Positions 1 to 5,685 of a DNA stretch of 7,383 bases are shown piece after piece. Under the pieces are notes generated by a model. The model made no database searches and was not told the DNA's origin. It saw only the letters and a list, made by a program, of their open reading frames with translations. The DNA lies in NCBI GenBank assembly GCA_011046295.1, contig DSAV01000174.1, forward strand, positions 1 to 7,383, in the 5' to 3' direction. Each line of letters starts with the position of its first letter. The first letter of the stretch is position 1. The stretch comes from Deltaproteobacteria bacterium (GTDB taxonomy: Bacteria; Desulfobacterota; Syntrophia; Syntrophales; Smithellaceae). The position numbers and the translations under genes were made by a program.

Positions 1-18
1 CTTAGCCTGGGGACTCAT
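1..18 (-). CDS. Start of a minus-strand gene (5' end only), possibly a transposase
   Basis: Only six codons lie inside the window. They read MSPQAK from an ATG at 18-16 on the minus strand. The support is the ribosome binding site: the minus strand carries GGAGG at 30-26, seven bases before the ATG, the best Shine-Dalgarno match in the left region. From memory, MSPxAK is how some IS481-like or integrase-core transposases begin, and the repeated sequence just outside (48-121) would suit an insertion sequence end. Six residues cannot prove this. It could be any gene transcribed divergently from mntA. Confidence 0.45.
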
Positions 19-47
19 ATAAAAACCTCCGTTTCCGATTCTCTTCT

Positions 48-117
48 CGGTAACATCGGTTTTTGAGGCAACGAACCTCTTTTATCAACCCCTTCGGTAA
101 CATTTTATTTGAGGCAA
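48..117. repeat. Direct repeat pair, period 46-47 bases
   Basis: Copy one (48-71) and copy two (95-117) share the nine bases cggtaacat and the seven bases gaggcaa, separated by 8 and 7 less conserved T-rich bases. The start-to-start distance is 47 bases for the first block and 46 for the second. Most of the intergenic space before mntA is taken up by these copies. They may be protein binding sites: either subterminal sites of an insertion sequence, or operators shared by the divergent genes. Confidence 0.6.
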
Positions 118-139
118 TTCGTATTAGAATAGGTTGATT

Positions 140-433
140 ATGATTGGCATTGAAGAAAAAATTGAAATCCTGAAAAAACTTAAGCCAGAACTCCAAAAAA
201 ATTATGGGATCAGCTTTCTGGGAGTTTTTGGTTCATTTGTACGAGGAAAGCAAAAACGAAAGAGTGACCTTGACATCTTGGTTGATTTTGAAAAAGCCCC
301 GACATTTTTCGGGTTTATCCGTCTGGAGAGATTTTTGAGCAAAGAGCTTAACATAAAAGTGGACCTCGTGATGAGGAGCGCGCTGAAACCAACTATAGGG
401 AAACACATCCTGAATGAAGTTGTGCATGTATGA
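140..433 (+). CDS. mntA: MntA-like minimal nucleotidyltransferase, antitoxin of a MntA/HepT pair
   Basis: A 97-residue protein of the MNT family (DNA polymerase beta-like nucleotidyltransferase fold). The hallmark GSX10DXD motif is complete: G31-S32, then D43 and D45 in SDLDILVDF, with a third carboxylate at D75 in KVDLV. In characterised MntA/HepT systems the antitoxin uses ATP to AMPylate a tyrosine of the HEPN toxin and silences it; here this is inferred from family and neighbour. I chose ATG 140 over an in-frame TTG at 134 because ATG is the stronger start and a weak AGG (131-133) sits six bases before it. The stop codon overlaps the hepT ATG by four bases (ATGA), so the two are translationally coupled. 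All catalytic residues are present, so the antitoxin looks intact although its toxin partner is broken. Confidence 0.88.
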   Translation: MIGIEEKIEILKKLKPELQKNYGISFLGVFGSFVRGKQKRKSDLDILVDFEKAPTFFGFIRLERFLSKELNIKVDLVMRSALKPTIGKHILNEVVHV

Positions 434-789
434 GTAAAAAGAAAGACTATGCCGACTATATAAGCGATATAGCAGAGTATGCTGAAAAAGCTATCCGTTT
501 TCTCAATGAAGTAAGTTTTCATGATTTCGCAAAAAATGAGGAAAAAACATTGGCAACCATACGCTCTCTCTAGGTGATTGGCGAATCAGCAAAACACATT
601 CCCAAAGCAATAAGGAAGCAATATCCTGATATACCGTGGGAAGACATGGCAGGAATGCGGGATAAGCTCATCCATGATTATTTCGGTGTAAATCTCGAAG
701 TTGTTTGGCGTACGGTAAAAGAAGACCTGCCGCCTCTATTGAAAGCTGTAAGGAATGTGCCATCAACGATAAAAATTAGGCAAAAATAA
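430..789 (+). pseudogene. hepT: HepT-like HEPN toxin (DUF86) interrupted by an in-frame amber codon
   Basis: Reading from ATG 430 gives a normal HepT N-terminus (MSKKKDYADYISDIAEYAEK...ATIRSL), then TAG at 571-573, then in the same frame VIGESAKHIPK and the rest to a TAA at 787-789. The total would be 119 codons, usual for the family. The HEPN catalytic RX4HXY motif is intact after the stop: R77, H82, Y84 in RDKLIHDY. Relatives usually carry glutamate in LE(V/I)IGE at the stop position, so one GAG-to-TAG change is the simplest cause. HepT proteins are RNA-targeting toxins; the N-terminal 47 residues alone lack the active site. Possibilities are an inactivated toxin, amber readthrough, reinitiation at the GTG immediately after the stop (574), or a sequencing error. 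The reading frame is otherwise undamaged, which suggests a recent event. Confidence 0.85.
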
Positions 790-898
790 CAGGATAAAAA
801 GAGGCCACTGACTTGAGAAAGGAAAATCGGGGACGTTCTAGCTTCCAAGATTACCCGTTTAATTAGAATGTTTCCATTTCCATAGCAGAAAGTGGACG

Positions 899-1118
899 AT
901 GGAAAATATCGGCATGAACGATAATAATTATTTGCACACAAAACTTTTGGACAATCGGGACAATAACGCGACAATCAAAGAAGTCAAATTTACCACCTCT
1001 CTGATTAATCCTCAATTTGATTTCCGGTATTTTTGATCATGCCGTGAGGGATATAGGGAAACTGTTTCGCGGCTATTATCCGGGTTTCTTGCAAAATCGA
1101 GTCATGTCCCCAGATTAT
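899..1118 (+). pseudogene. Decayed 5' fragment of an HD-domain gene, paralogue of the gene at 2024
   Basis: From ATG 899 the sequence reads MENIGMNDNNYLHTKLL and on to FDFRYF, then hits TGA at 1034. Shifting by one base inside a run of five T (1030-1034) restores FDHAVRDIGKLFRGYYPG. Joined, this matches residues 13-64 of the intact HD protein: I count 34 identities over 52 positions, including the blocks KEVKFT, SLINP and FDFRYFD. Similarity fades after 1088 and is gone by about 1118, before the metal-binding histidines, so no catalytic core remains. It is a truncated, frameshifted copy and very unlikely to be functional. The parallel start codons of the two copies support the start chosen for the intact gene. 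The rest of this gap (790-898 and 1119-1147) holds no gene that I can recognise. Confidence 0.82.
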
Positions 1119-1147
1119 TCCGTCCGTCGTTTATGAGAAAATATTTA

Positions 1148-1444
1148 TTATGCTGCGTAAGGTTGCACCTTACGGATAATAATTTCTTCCGCGGCATCCC
1201 TGGTTTTTTCCAGTTCATAATGGGACTGCAGGTTCATCCAACTCTGAGCGTCGGTACCAAAAAAACGAGCCAGTCTCAGGGCCGTATCAGCGGTGATGGC
1301 CCGTTTGCCGGTTATAATTTCACCGATGCGCCGCTGGGAAACGCCGAGAGATTTGGCGAGCCGGTACTGCGTGATCCCCATCGGCTTAAGAAAATCTTCC
1401 AGCAAGATTTCCCCGGGATGAACAGGAAGCATTTCTCTTTTCAT
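1148..1444 (-). CDS. higA: HigA-family antitoxin, Xre-type DNA-binding protein
   Basis: A 98-residue protein of the HigA/VapI antitoxin family. It opens with the typical PVHPGEILLEDFLKPMGIT; the helix-turn-helix follows at about residues 24-45 (TQYRLAKSLGVSQRRIGEII) with NLQSHYELEKTRD near the end, as usual for HigA. It should bind and neutralise HigB and repress the pair's own promoter, probably through the inverted repeat at 1744-1768. The gene follows higB by 12 bases, with AGGAGA at 1455-1450 on the minus strand placed well before ATG 1444, so the antitoxin has a strong ribosome binding site although the toxin has none. The order toxin then antitoxin is the characteristic one for HigBA. 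Nothing in the sequence suggests damage. Confidence 0.93.
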   Translation of the reverse strand: MKREMLPVHPGEILLEDFLKPMGITQYRLAKSLGVSQRRIGEIITGKRAITADTALRLARFFGTDAQSWMNLQSHYELEKTRDAAEEIIIRKVQPYAA

Positions 1445-1456
1445 ATAGGTTCTCCT

Positions 1457-1738
1457 TTAATGATAATCAACAATTTCAACATCATACGCGTTGCCATCCA
1501 ACCAGCGAAAGCATATCCTCCATTGGTCATTGATGCGAATGCTCCATTGTCCTTCTCTGTTTCCCGACAGCTTTTCCAGCCGGTTGGCCGGCGGTATCTG
1601 CTGGAAATCGATGACGGCGGCACCGTGAATCTGAGTCAGTTTTCGCAGAGCCGTCCGTTGAATATCCACAGGTATTTTCCGCGTAAAGAAGCCGGCAAAG
1701 ATTCTCTCTGTCTCCTTACACCGGAAATTCTTGATCAT
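1457..1738 (-). CDS. higB: HigB-family toxin, RelE-like mRNA interferase
   Basis: A 93-residue protein of the RelE/HigB superfamily. Landmarks are the N-terminus MIKNFRCKETERIF, the central IPPANRLEKLSGNREGQWSIRINDQWRICF (residues 48-77), and the end DVEIVDYH. The conserved NRLEKLSG, SIRINDQWRI and YDVEIVDYH blocks are those of the short HigB proteins that act as ribosome-dependent mRNA endonucleases. The length is normal and no residue is obviously missing. The start at ATG 1738 agrees with the standard family N-terminus. No Shine-Dalgarno precedes it: the six bases before the ATG read TTTGAC on the minus strand, and the predicted promoter puts the transcript start at or next to the A of the ATG. 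Toxin translation may therefore be leaderless and weak compared with higA. Confidence 0.93.
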   Translation of the reverse strand: MIKNFRCKETERIFAGFFTRKIPVDIQRTALRKLTQIHGAAVIDFQQIPPANRLEKLSGNREGQWSIRINDQWRICFRWLDGNAYDVEIVDYH

Positions 1739-1743
1739 GTCAA

Positions 1744-1773
1744 ATTACTAACGCATCGCGTTAGTAATGTCAA
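1744..1773 (-). promoter_or_regulatory. higBA promoter with overlapping perfect inverted repeat operator
   Basis: On the minus strand a perfect -35 box TTGACA lies at 1773-1768, followed by a 17-base spacer and a poor -10 box TAGTAA at 1750-1745. A perfect inverted repeat with 11-base arms (attactaacgc at 1744-1754, gcgttagtaat at 1758-1768) and a 3-base centre covers the whole spacer and the -10. A dimeric HigA bound there would block RNA polymerase, which is the expected autoregulation. The -10 ends six bases before the higB ATG, so transcription should start around 1738, giving almost no leader. The palindrome is certain; the boxes and their use are inferred. Confidence 0.75.
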
Positions 1774-1875
1774 TAACAATCGTCATGTGTAATCCGGGAA
1801 AATAGGAATATTAATAATCGAGAATGAATGATGGTAAATATCGGCTAACTTGGAGTAACGCCGTAATTTTGAAAT

Positions 1876-1910
1876 TGGGCGGTTTAATTGAGTTTTGATT
1901 AAATCGCCCA
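1876..1910. other. Long inverted repeat in the higB-HD intergenic region
   Basis: Arms tgggcggtttaat (1876-1888) and attaaatcgccca (1898-1910) pair over 13 bases with one G-T wobble and a nine-base loop. On the plus strand a pyrimidine-rich tract rich in T follows a few bases later (1913-1928), so it could act as an imperfect intrinsic terminator protecting the HD gene promoter. It could equally be an operator or an RNA structure. The stretch 1774-2023 shows no gene; besides this repeat it holds the hairpin at 1987-2004 and a possible weak promoter (TTGACG at 1927-1932 with no good -10). Confidence 0.5.
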
Positions 1911-1986
1911 TACTTCTTTCTTTTTCTTGACGATATAGTTTAAATGTTTTATGTGCGGATGTGAAGGGTATAAAAGAAGAAAAAGG

Positions 1987-2004
1987 GCGCGTTTTTTGAC
2001 GCGC
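1987..2004. other. GC-rich hairpin just before the HD-domain gene
   Basis: gcgcgt (1987-1992) and acgcgc (1999-2004) form a six-base stem with loop tttttg. On the plus strand no T run follows it, so it would sit in the leader of the HD gene about 20 bases before the ATG. On the minus strand it is followed by CCCTTTTTCTTC and so looks like an intrinsic terminator for transcripts entering from the right, although no minus-strand gene is seen upstream of it. It may limit antisense transcription or affect translation of the HD gene. Confidence 0.4.
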
Positions 2005-2023
2005 GCCGGTACTTGGAATCAAG

Positions 2024-2938
2024 ATGCGTTCAATATGGGAAGTTAAAAATAATAATGTCCTGCATTCGCAACTTCTGTATATCCGTGATTATAACTCTAT
2101 AAATAAAGAAGTCAAATTCACCATATCGCTTATTAATCCGCACTTTGATTTCCGGTATTTTGACCGGGCGTACTACGATATCCGCAGACTTTTTGAGGGG
2201 GATTATCCGGGATACCGCGCCTGCAATACTGATTATCATGATTTTAAACACACGATGCTCGTATTGCTGGCCATGGCGCGGCTAATGCACGGAGCCTGTG
2301 TGGACGGAATAGCGTTTACCGATAAGGAAATTAATCTGGGCCTGGTGAGCGCCCTGATGCATGATACGGGCTATATTCAGGTTAAGGGCGACAAGGCGGG
2401 AACCGGCGCCAAATACACTCTTGTGCACATCAAAAGAAGTATTTCATTTGTCCAGAATTATTACGCCCAGGACGACTATTTTAAGGAAAATCTGGAAGAC
2501 TTCAGCGATATAATCAACTGCACCAGCCTGGGCATTGATCTCGAGCAGCTGAAATTTTCTTCGCCCAATATAGAATTGCTGGGGAAAATGCTGGGCACCG
2601 CGGATTTGTTAGGCCAGATGTCCGACAGATTTTACCTGGAAAAACTTGTGCCGCTTTTCCGCGAATTCGAAGAAGGCAAGGTTCCGGGTTTTGCCAGCGA
2701 AATCGACCTTTTGCAGAAAACTTCCAATTTTTACAGTGTGGTAAAGGTAATGCTCGAAAAGAAGTTGGGCAACGTAAAGCGTTTCATGGCTTCCCATTTT
2801 AAAAAGAGATGGCACATCGACAGAAACATTTATGATGAAGCTATCGAAAAAAACATAAATTACCTGAGGTTTGTCCTGAAGCATCATGAAAAGAACCTCA
2901 GCACTTACCTGCGCCGCAAGTCGGTAACTATCCAGTAA
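2024..2938 (+). CDS. HD-domain protein, putative metal-dependent phosphohydrolase
   Basis: A 304-residue soluble protein with no signal peptide or membrane segment. The metal-binding set of an HD domain is visible in order: H72 and H76 in DYHDFKHT, H113-D114 in ALMHDTGY, H135 in LVHIKRSI, and D194 in GTADLLGQMSDR. The YHDFKH...HD pattern resembles cyclic-nucleotide phosphodiesterases and other HD hydrolases, so hydrolysis of a phosphate ester or nucleotide is likely; the substrate cannot be told. Residues 1-65 are not part of the HD core but are the part preserved in the broken paralogue at 899, and the C-terminal 100 residues are helical and charged with no recognised domain. The start is ATG 2024, with a weak GGA about seven bases upstream; the paralogue starts at the equivalent point. 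It stands alone, divergent from higBA and separated from pepA by a promoter. Confidence 0.8.
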   Translation: MRSIWEVKNNNVLHSQLLYIRDYNSINKEVKFTISLINPHFDFRYFDRAYYDIRRLFEGDYPGYRACNTDYHDFKHTMLVLLAMARLMHGACVDGIAFTDKEINLGLVSALMHDTGYIQVKGDKAGTGAKYTLVHIKRSISFVQNYYAQDDYFKENLEDFSDIINCTSLGIDLEQLKFSSPNIELLGKMLGTADLLGQMSDRFYLEKLVPLFREFEEGKVPGFASEIDLLQKTSNFYSVVKVMLEKKLGNVKRFMASHFKKRWHIDRNIYDEAIEKNINYLRFVLKHHEKNLSTYLRRKSVTIQ

Positions 2939-3033
2939 AAAATTAAAGCAGTTCACGCCGCAAGGTATCGCTTTCTTTGACGCATAAATTATCAGGAAGA
3001 GAAAAGGAATGTTTTCTTGTCGGAGCTTAGCGA

Positions 3034-3061
3034 TTGACATTTCTTATCGATATGCTATCTT
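3034..3061 (+). promoter_or_regulatory. Sigma70-type promoter of the pepA gene block
   Basis: A consensus -35 TTGACA (3034-3039), a 16-base spacer and a -10 TATCTT (3056-3061, four of six matching) point to a transcript start near 3068 and a leader of about 54 bases. The leader ends in a strong ribosome binding site, AGAGGGAGAA at 3111-3120, just before ATG 3122. No terminator-like hairpin is seen between the HD gene and this promoter. Confidence 0.7.
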
Positions 3062-3121
3062 CGCCGAAAGTCATAATAAAAAACATAAGTTTGTATCGTT
3101 TAAAATAGCAAGAGGGAGAAT

Positions 3122-4633
3122 ATGCTGAAAATATCCGTCAGAAAGGGAAAATTATACGAGGCGAAAAACGAAGCGGTTATTTTGCCCCTGTTCGAAGGCC
3201 GGGAAAAACTGGTCTTGAACGCGCGGGAGATTGATAAAAAGACCGGGGGATTGATAAGTGAAATAATAGCAAGCCGCGATTTTGAGGCAAAACCTTTTCA
3301 GGTATCTGTTATTTATACCAGAGGATTGCTGCCGGCGAAAAGAGTGGCGCTTGTGGGGCTGGGAAACCCCGAAGAATTTGACCTGGAAAAAATGCGCGGC
3401 GCTTATGCCATGGTAATGCAAAAGCTGCGCGCCATCAATGTGCGCCAGGCGGCAACAGCAATAGATTTTAACGATATACACGGCTCGAAAGATATGCTGA
3501 TACGGGCGACGCTGGAAGGGGCGGTATCGGGACTGTATCAGTATCTGCCGTTTAGAACAGTTGACCGCCAAAACATAAAGGAAGTAAAAGAGCTGGCCGT
3601 AATTACGCAAAGCGGTGATTATACCCTGGTGAAGGCCGAAGCTCAAAAAGCGCGCGTTATTATGGAGGCGGTTTATTTTACGCGCGATATCGTTTCCGCT
3701 CCCGCCAATGAAATGACGCCGTCAATTCTCGCCCGAAAGGCGCGGGAACTCGCCCGGCGCAGAAACATTACCTGCAAAGTACTGGACAAAGCGCAAATGA
3801 AGAAAATCGGCATGAACGCGCTTTTGGGTGTTGCCGCGGGCAGTTGTGAAGCGCCTAAATTCATTATTCTGGAATATAAAGGCAAAAGAAAGTCCGAAAA
3901 GCCTCTTGTCCTTGTTGGTAAAGGACTGACCTTCGACACGGGCGGAATTAGTATCAAGCCATCGGAAAAAATGGATGAAATGAAAACGGACATGGCCGGC
4001 GGCGCGGCGGTAATGGGCGCGATAATGGCTGCTGCTGACCTTCGTTTGGAGCTTAATATTGTCGGGCTGATTCCCGCCACGGAAAATATGCCCGGCGGCA
4101 GCGCGCTCAAGCCTGGCGATATATTAAAGTCGCATTCCGGCAAAACCATTGAAATAATCAATACCGATGCCGAAGGCCGCCTGATTCTGGCCGACGCTTT
4201 ATCTTTTGCTGTCAGATATAAACCGGCCGCGATTATAGATGTGGCCACTCTGACCGGCGCGTGCGTCATTGCCCTGGGCGATGATGTTACCGGCATGCTC
4301 GGCACGGATAATAATTTAAAAAGAGAAATAGCCGAAGCGGGGCAAATCGCCGGAGAGCTTGTCTGGGAACTGCCGCTTTGGGATATGTATTCCGAACAGA
4401 TAAAGAGCGACATTGCCGATTATAAAAATACCGGCGGGCGAGCGGCAGGCGCGATAACCGCCGCGGCATTTCTGGAAAAATTTACGGGAAATTATCCCTG
4501 GGTGCACCTGGATATTGCCGGCCCCGCGTTTTCTACCAAGGATAAGCCCTATATCCCCAAGGGAGCATCGGGAATACCTCTGCGTTTATTGGTTGAATTT
4601 TTAAGCGGCCGGGCCGGCGTAAAAAGTAAATGA
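3122..4633 (+). CDS. pepA: Leucyl aminopeptidase, peptidase family M17
   Basis: A 503-residue cytoplasmic aminopeptidase that removes N-terminal residues from peptides using two metal ions (Zn or Mn in the family). The N-terminal macro-like domain spans about 1-165, then the catalytic domain. The active-site residues line up with E. coli PepA at a constant offset of three: K267, D272 and K279 in GKGLTFDTGGISIK, D290 in KTDMAGG, and D349, E351 and R353 in the family signature NTDAEGRL. Length is normal and no key residue is missing. The ATG at 3122 has a good ribosome binding site and its own promoter, so this is the first gene of the operon. Its stop overlaps the next ATG by four bases, coupling it to the peptide-transport ATPase; together they suggest import and breakdown of peptides. 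E. coli PepA also binds DNA, but nothing here shows that role. Confidence 0.96.
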   Translation: MLKISVRKGKLYEAKNEAVILPLFEGREKLVLNAREIDKKTGGLISEIIASRDFEAKPFQVSVIYTRGLLPAKRVALVGLGNPEEFDLEKMRGAYAMVMQKLRAINVRQAATAIDFNDIHGSKDMLIRATLEGAVSGLYQYLPFRTVDRQNIKEVKELAVITQSGDYTLVKAEAQKARVIMEAVYFTRDIVSAPANEMTPSILARKARELARRRNITCKVLDKAQMKKIGMNALLGVAAGSCEAPKFIILEYKGKRKSEKPLVLVGKGLTFDTGGISIKPSEKMDEMKTDMAGGAAVMGAIMAAADLRLELNIVGLIPATENMPGGSALKPGDILKSHSGKTIEIINTDAEGRLILADALSFAVRYKPAAIIDVATLTGACVIALGDDVTGMLGTDNNLKREIAEAGQIAGELVWELPLWDMYSEQIKSDIADYKNTGGRAAGAITAAAFLEKFTGNYPWVHLDIAGPAFSTKDKPYIPKGASGIPLRLLVEFLSGRAGVKSK

Positions 4634-5625
4634 CCACGCTTTTGGAAATAAAAGACCTGATGACTGTATTTGACACGTCGCGGGGACTGATAAAGGCAGT
4701 GGACGGTGTGTCATTGGGCGTCGCCCACGGCGAAACACTGGGCGTGGTAGGGGAATCGGGCTGCGGAAAAACAATGCTCGCTCTTTCGATTATGCGGCTT
4801 GTTCCCGGAAGCGGAAGAATTGTCAACGGAAAAATTTTATTTTCCGGGATGGATTTATTGACATTGTCTCCTGAAGAAATGCGAGCGAAGCGCGGCAGCG
4901 AAATATCGATGATCTTTCAGGAACCGATGACTTCCCTAAATCCCGTTTTTCGCGTGGGAGAACAAATCGCCGAAGCAATACGACTGCACCAAAAAGTATC
5001 CGCGAAATCCGCCATGGAGATGGCTGTAGAACAATTGCGCGAAGTGGGAATTCCCTGTCCGGAAAAAAGAGCGCGTAATTATCCCCATCAGCTAAGCGGA
5101 GGAATGCGCCAGAGAGTAATGATTGCCATGGCCATGTCCTGCCATCCACAACTGCTTTTGGCTGACGAGCCCACTACGGCATTGGATGTGACCATCCAGG
5201 CGCAGATTCTGGAGCTCATTTTCGAGCTTAAACAAAAAAATAAAATGACGGTAATTTTAATCACGCACGATTTGGGTGTAATTGCCCAGGCGGCGCAGAA
5301 AGTCGCGGTGATGTACGCAGGGAAAATTATGGAAAACGCGCCGGTGGATAAAATATTCGCCAACCCTATGCATCCCTATACCAGGGGCTTGATCGAATCC
5401 ATGCCCGCGGCACTAGCGAAAGAAAATGATGCGCCTGAAGATTTGCTCAAAACCATCCCGGGAGCCGTTCCCGCTCTTTATAATTTATCCCCCGGATGCC
5501 GCTTTTACGAGCGCTGTTCTTACGCGGATGCCCGCTGCGCGCGTCAGGAGCCTGCCCTGGAAGAGACGGGAAATAATCATTATGTTGCCTGCTGGAAGGC
5601 AAGAGAGATTATTGAAAAAGAATGA
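4630..5625 (+). CDS. oppD: Oligopeptide/dipeptide ABC transporter ATP-binding protein, OppD/DppD type
   Basis: A 331-residue ATPase subunit that powers uptake of small peptides on the inner face of the membrane. All nucleotide-binding motifs are present: Walker A GESGCGKT (41-48), Q-loop Q97, signature LSGGMRQR (155-162), Walker B LLLADEP (175-181) with catalytic E180, D-loop ALD, and switch H213. The C-terminal oligopeptide-transporter domain carries four cysteines, C290, C296, C303 and C321, in the spacing used by DppD-type proteins to hold a [4Fe-4S] cluster. The start overlaps the pepA stop by four bases, so translation is coupled. Its expected partner is the next gene. Related ATPases serve dipeptides, oligopeptides, nickel or glutathione, so the D symbol shows type only; peptide use is favoured by the linked aminopeptidase. 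No permease gene lies beside it. Confidence 0.94.
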   Translation: MTTLLEIKDLMTVFDTSRGLIKAVDGVSLGVAHGETLGVVGESGCGKTMLALSIMRLVPGSGRIVNGKILFSGMDLLTLSPEEMRAKRGSEISMIFQEPMTSLNPVFRVGEQIAEAIRLHQKVSAKSAMEMAVEQLREVGIPCPEKRARNYPHQLSGGMRQRVMIAMAMSCHPQLLLADEPTTALDVTIQAQILELIFELKQKNKMTVILITHDLGVIAQAAQKVAVMYAGKIMENAPVDKIFANPMHPYTRGLIESMPAALAKENDAPEDLLKTIPGAVPALYNLSPGCRFYERCSYADARCARQEPALEETGNNHYVACWKAREIIEKE

Positions 5626-5685
5626 TTATAAATGGAAATATGTAATTTACCCTGTAAGACGGGCAAATGACGGCGGAAACAAAAA

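Larger units (their letters stand above)
1..121 (-). mobile_element. Possible end of an insertion sequence (partial)
   Basis: The stretch between the minus-strand start codon at 18 and mntA holds two spaced copies of a motif pair, cggtaacat followed by gaggcaa (48-71 and 95-117). Paired subterminal repeats just outside a divergent gene with a strong ribosome binding site are typical of transposase binding sites at an element end. If so, the outer end is near 117-121, only about 20 bases before the mntA start codon. No opposite end or target-site duplication can be seen because the element would run off the left edge. The assignment rests on layout and on recollection of the first residues of the partial gene, so it is tentative. 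Confidence 0.3.

Noticed and set aside
134..139. TTG at 134 as the mntA start
   Set aside because: ATG at 140 is in the same frame, is a stronger start codon, and is better spaced from the only purine-rich stretch; the extra two residues add nothing to the family match.
202..522. 106-codon minus-strand open frame across mntA and hepT
   Set aside because: It is antisense to mntA, whose motif set is complete, and its predicted hydrophobic stretch is a by-product of the opposite strand.
1156..1174. Perfect hairpin (cgtaaggt, 3-base loop, accttacg) considered as the higBA terminator
   Set aside because: It lies inside the last codons of higA, and on the minus strand no T run follows the stem, only a mixed AT-rich stretch. 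It may still be a real RNA structure, but I cannot call it a terminator.
1133..1792. 219-codon plus-strand open frame across the HigBA region
   Set aside because: It is the antisense of higB and higA, both of which match known families with proper start sites; the plus-strand translation resembles no protein family.
3673..4413. 246-codon minus-strand open frame inside pepA
   Set aside because: It lies opposite the catalytic half of a complete M17 peptidase, is rich in Ser, Pro and Ala as expected for an antisense frame, and has no ribosome binding site of note.
5626..5685. Possible small gene or regulatory hairpin between oppD and oppF
   Set aside because: The only plus-strand ATG-led frame there is 12 codons with no ribosome binding site, and the possible stem (ccc with ggg around 5650-5662) is only three pairs long.
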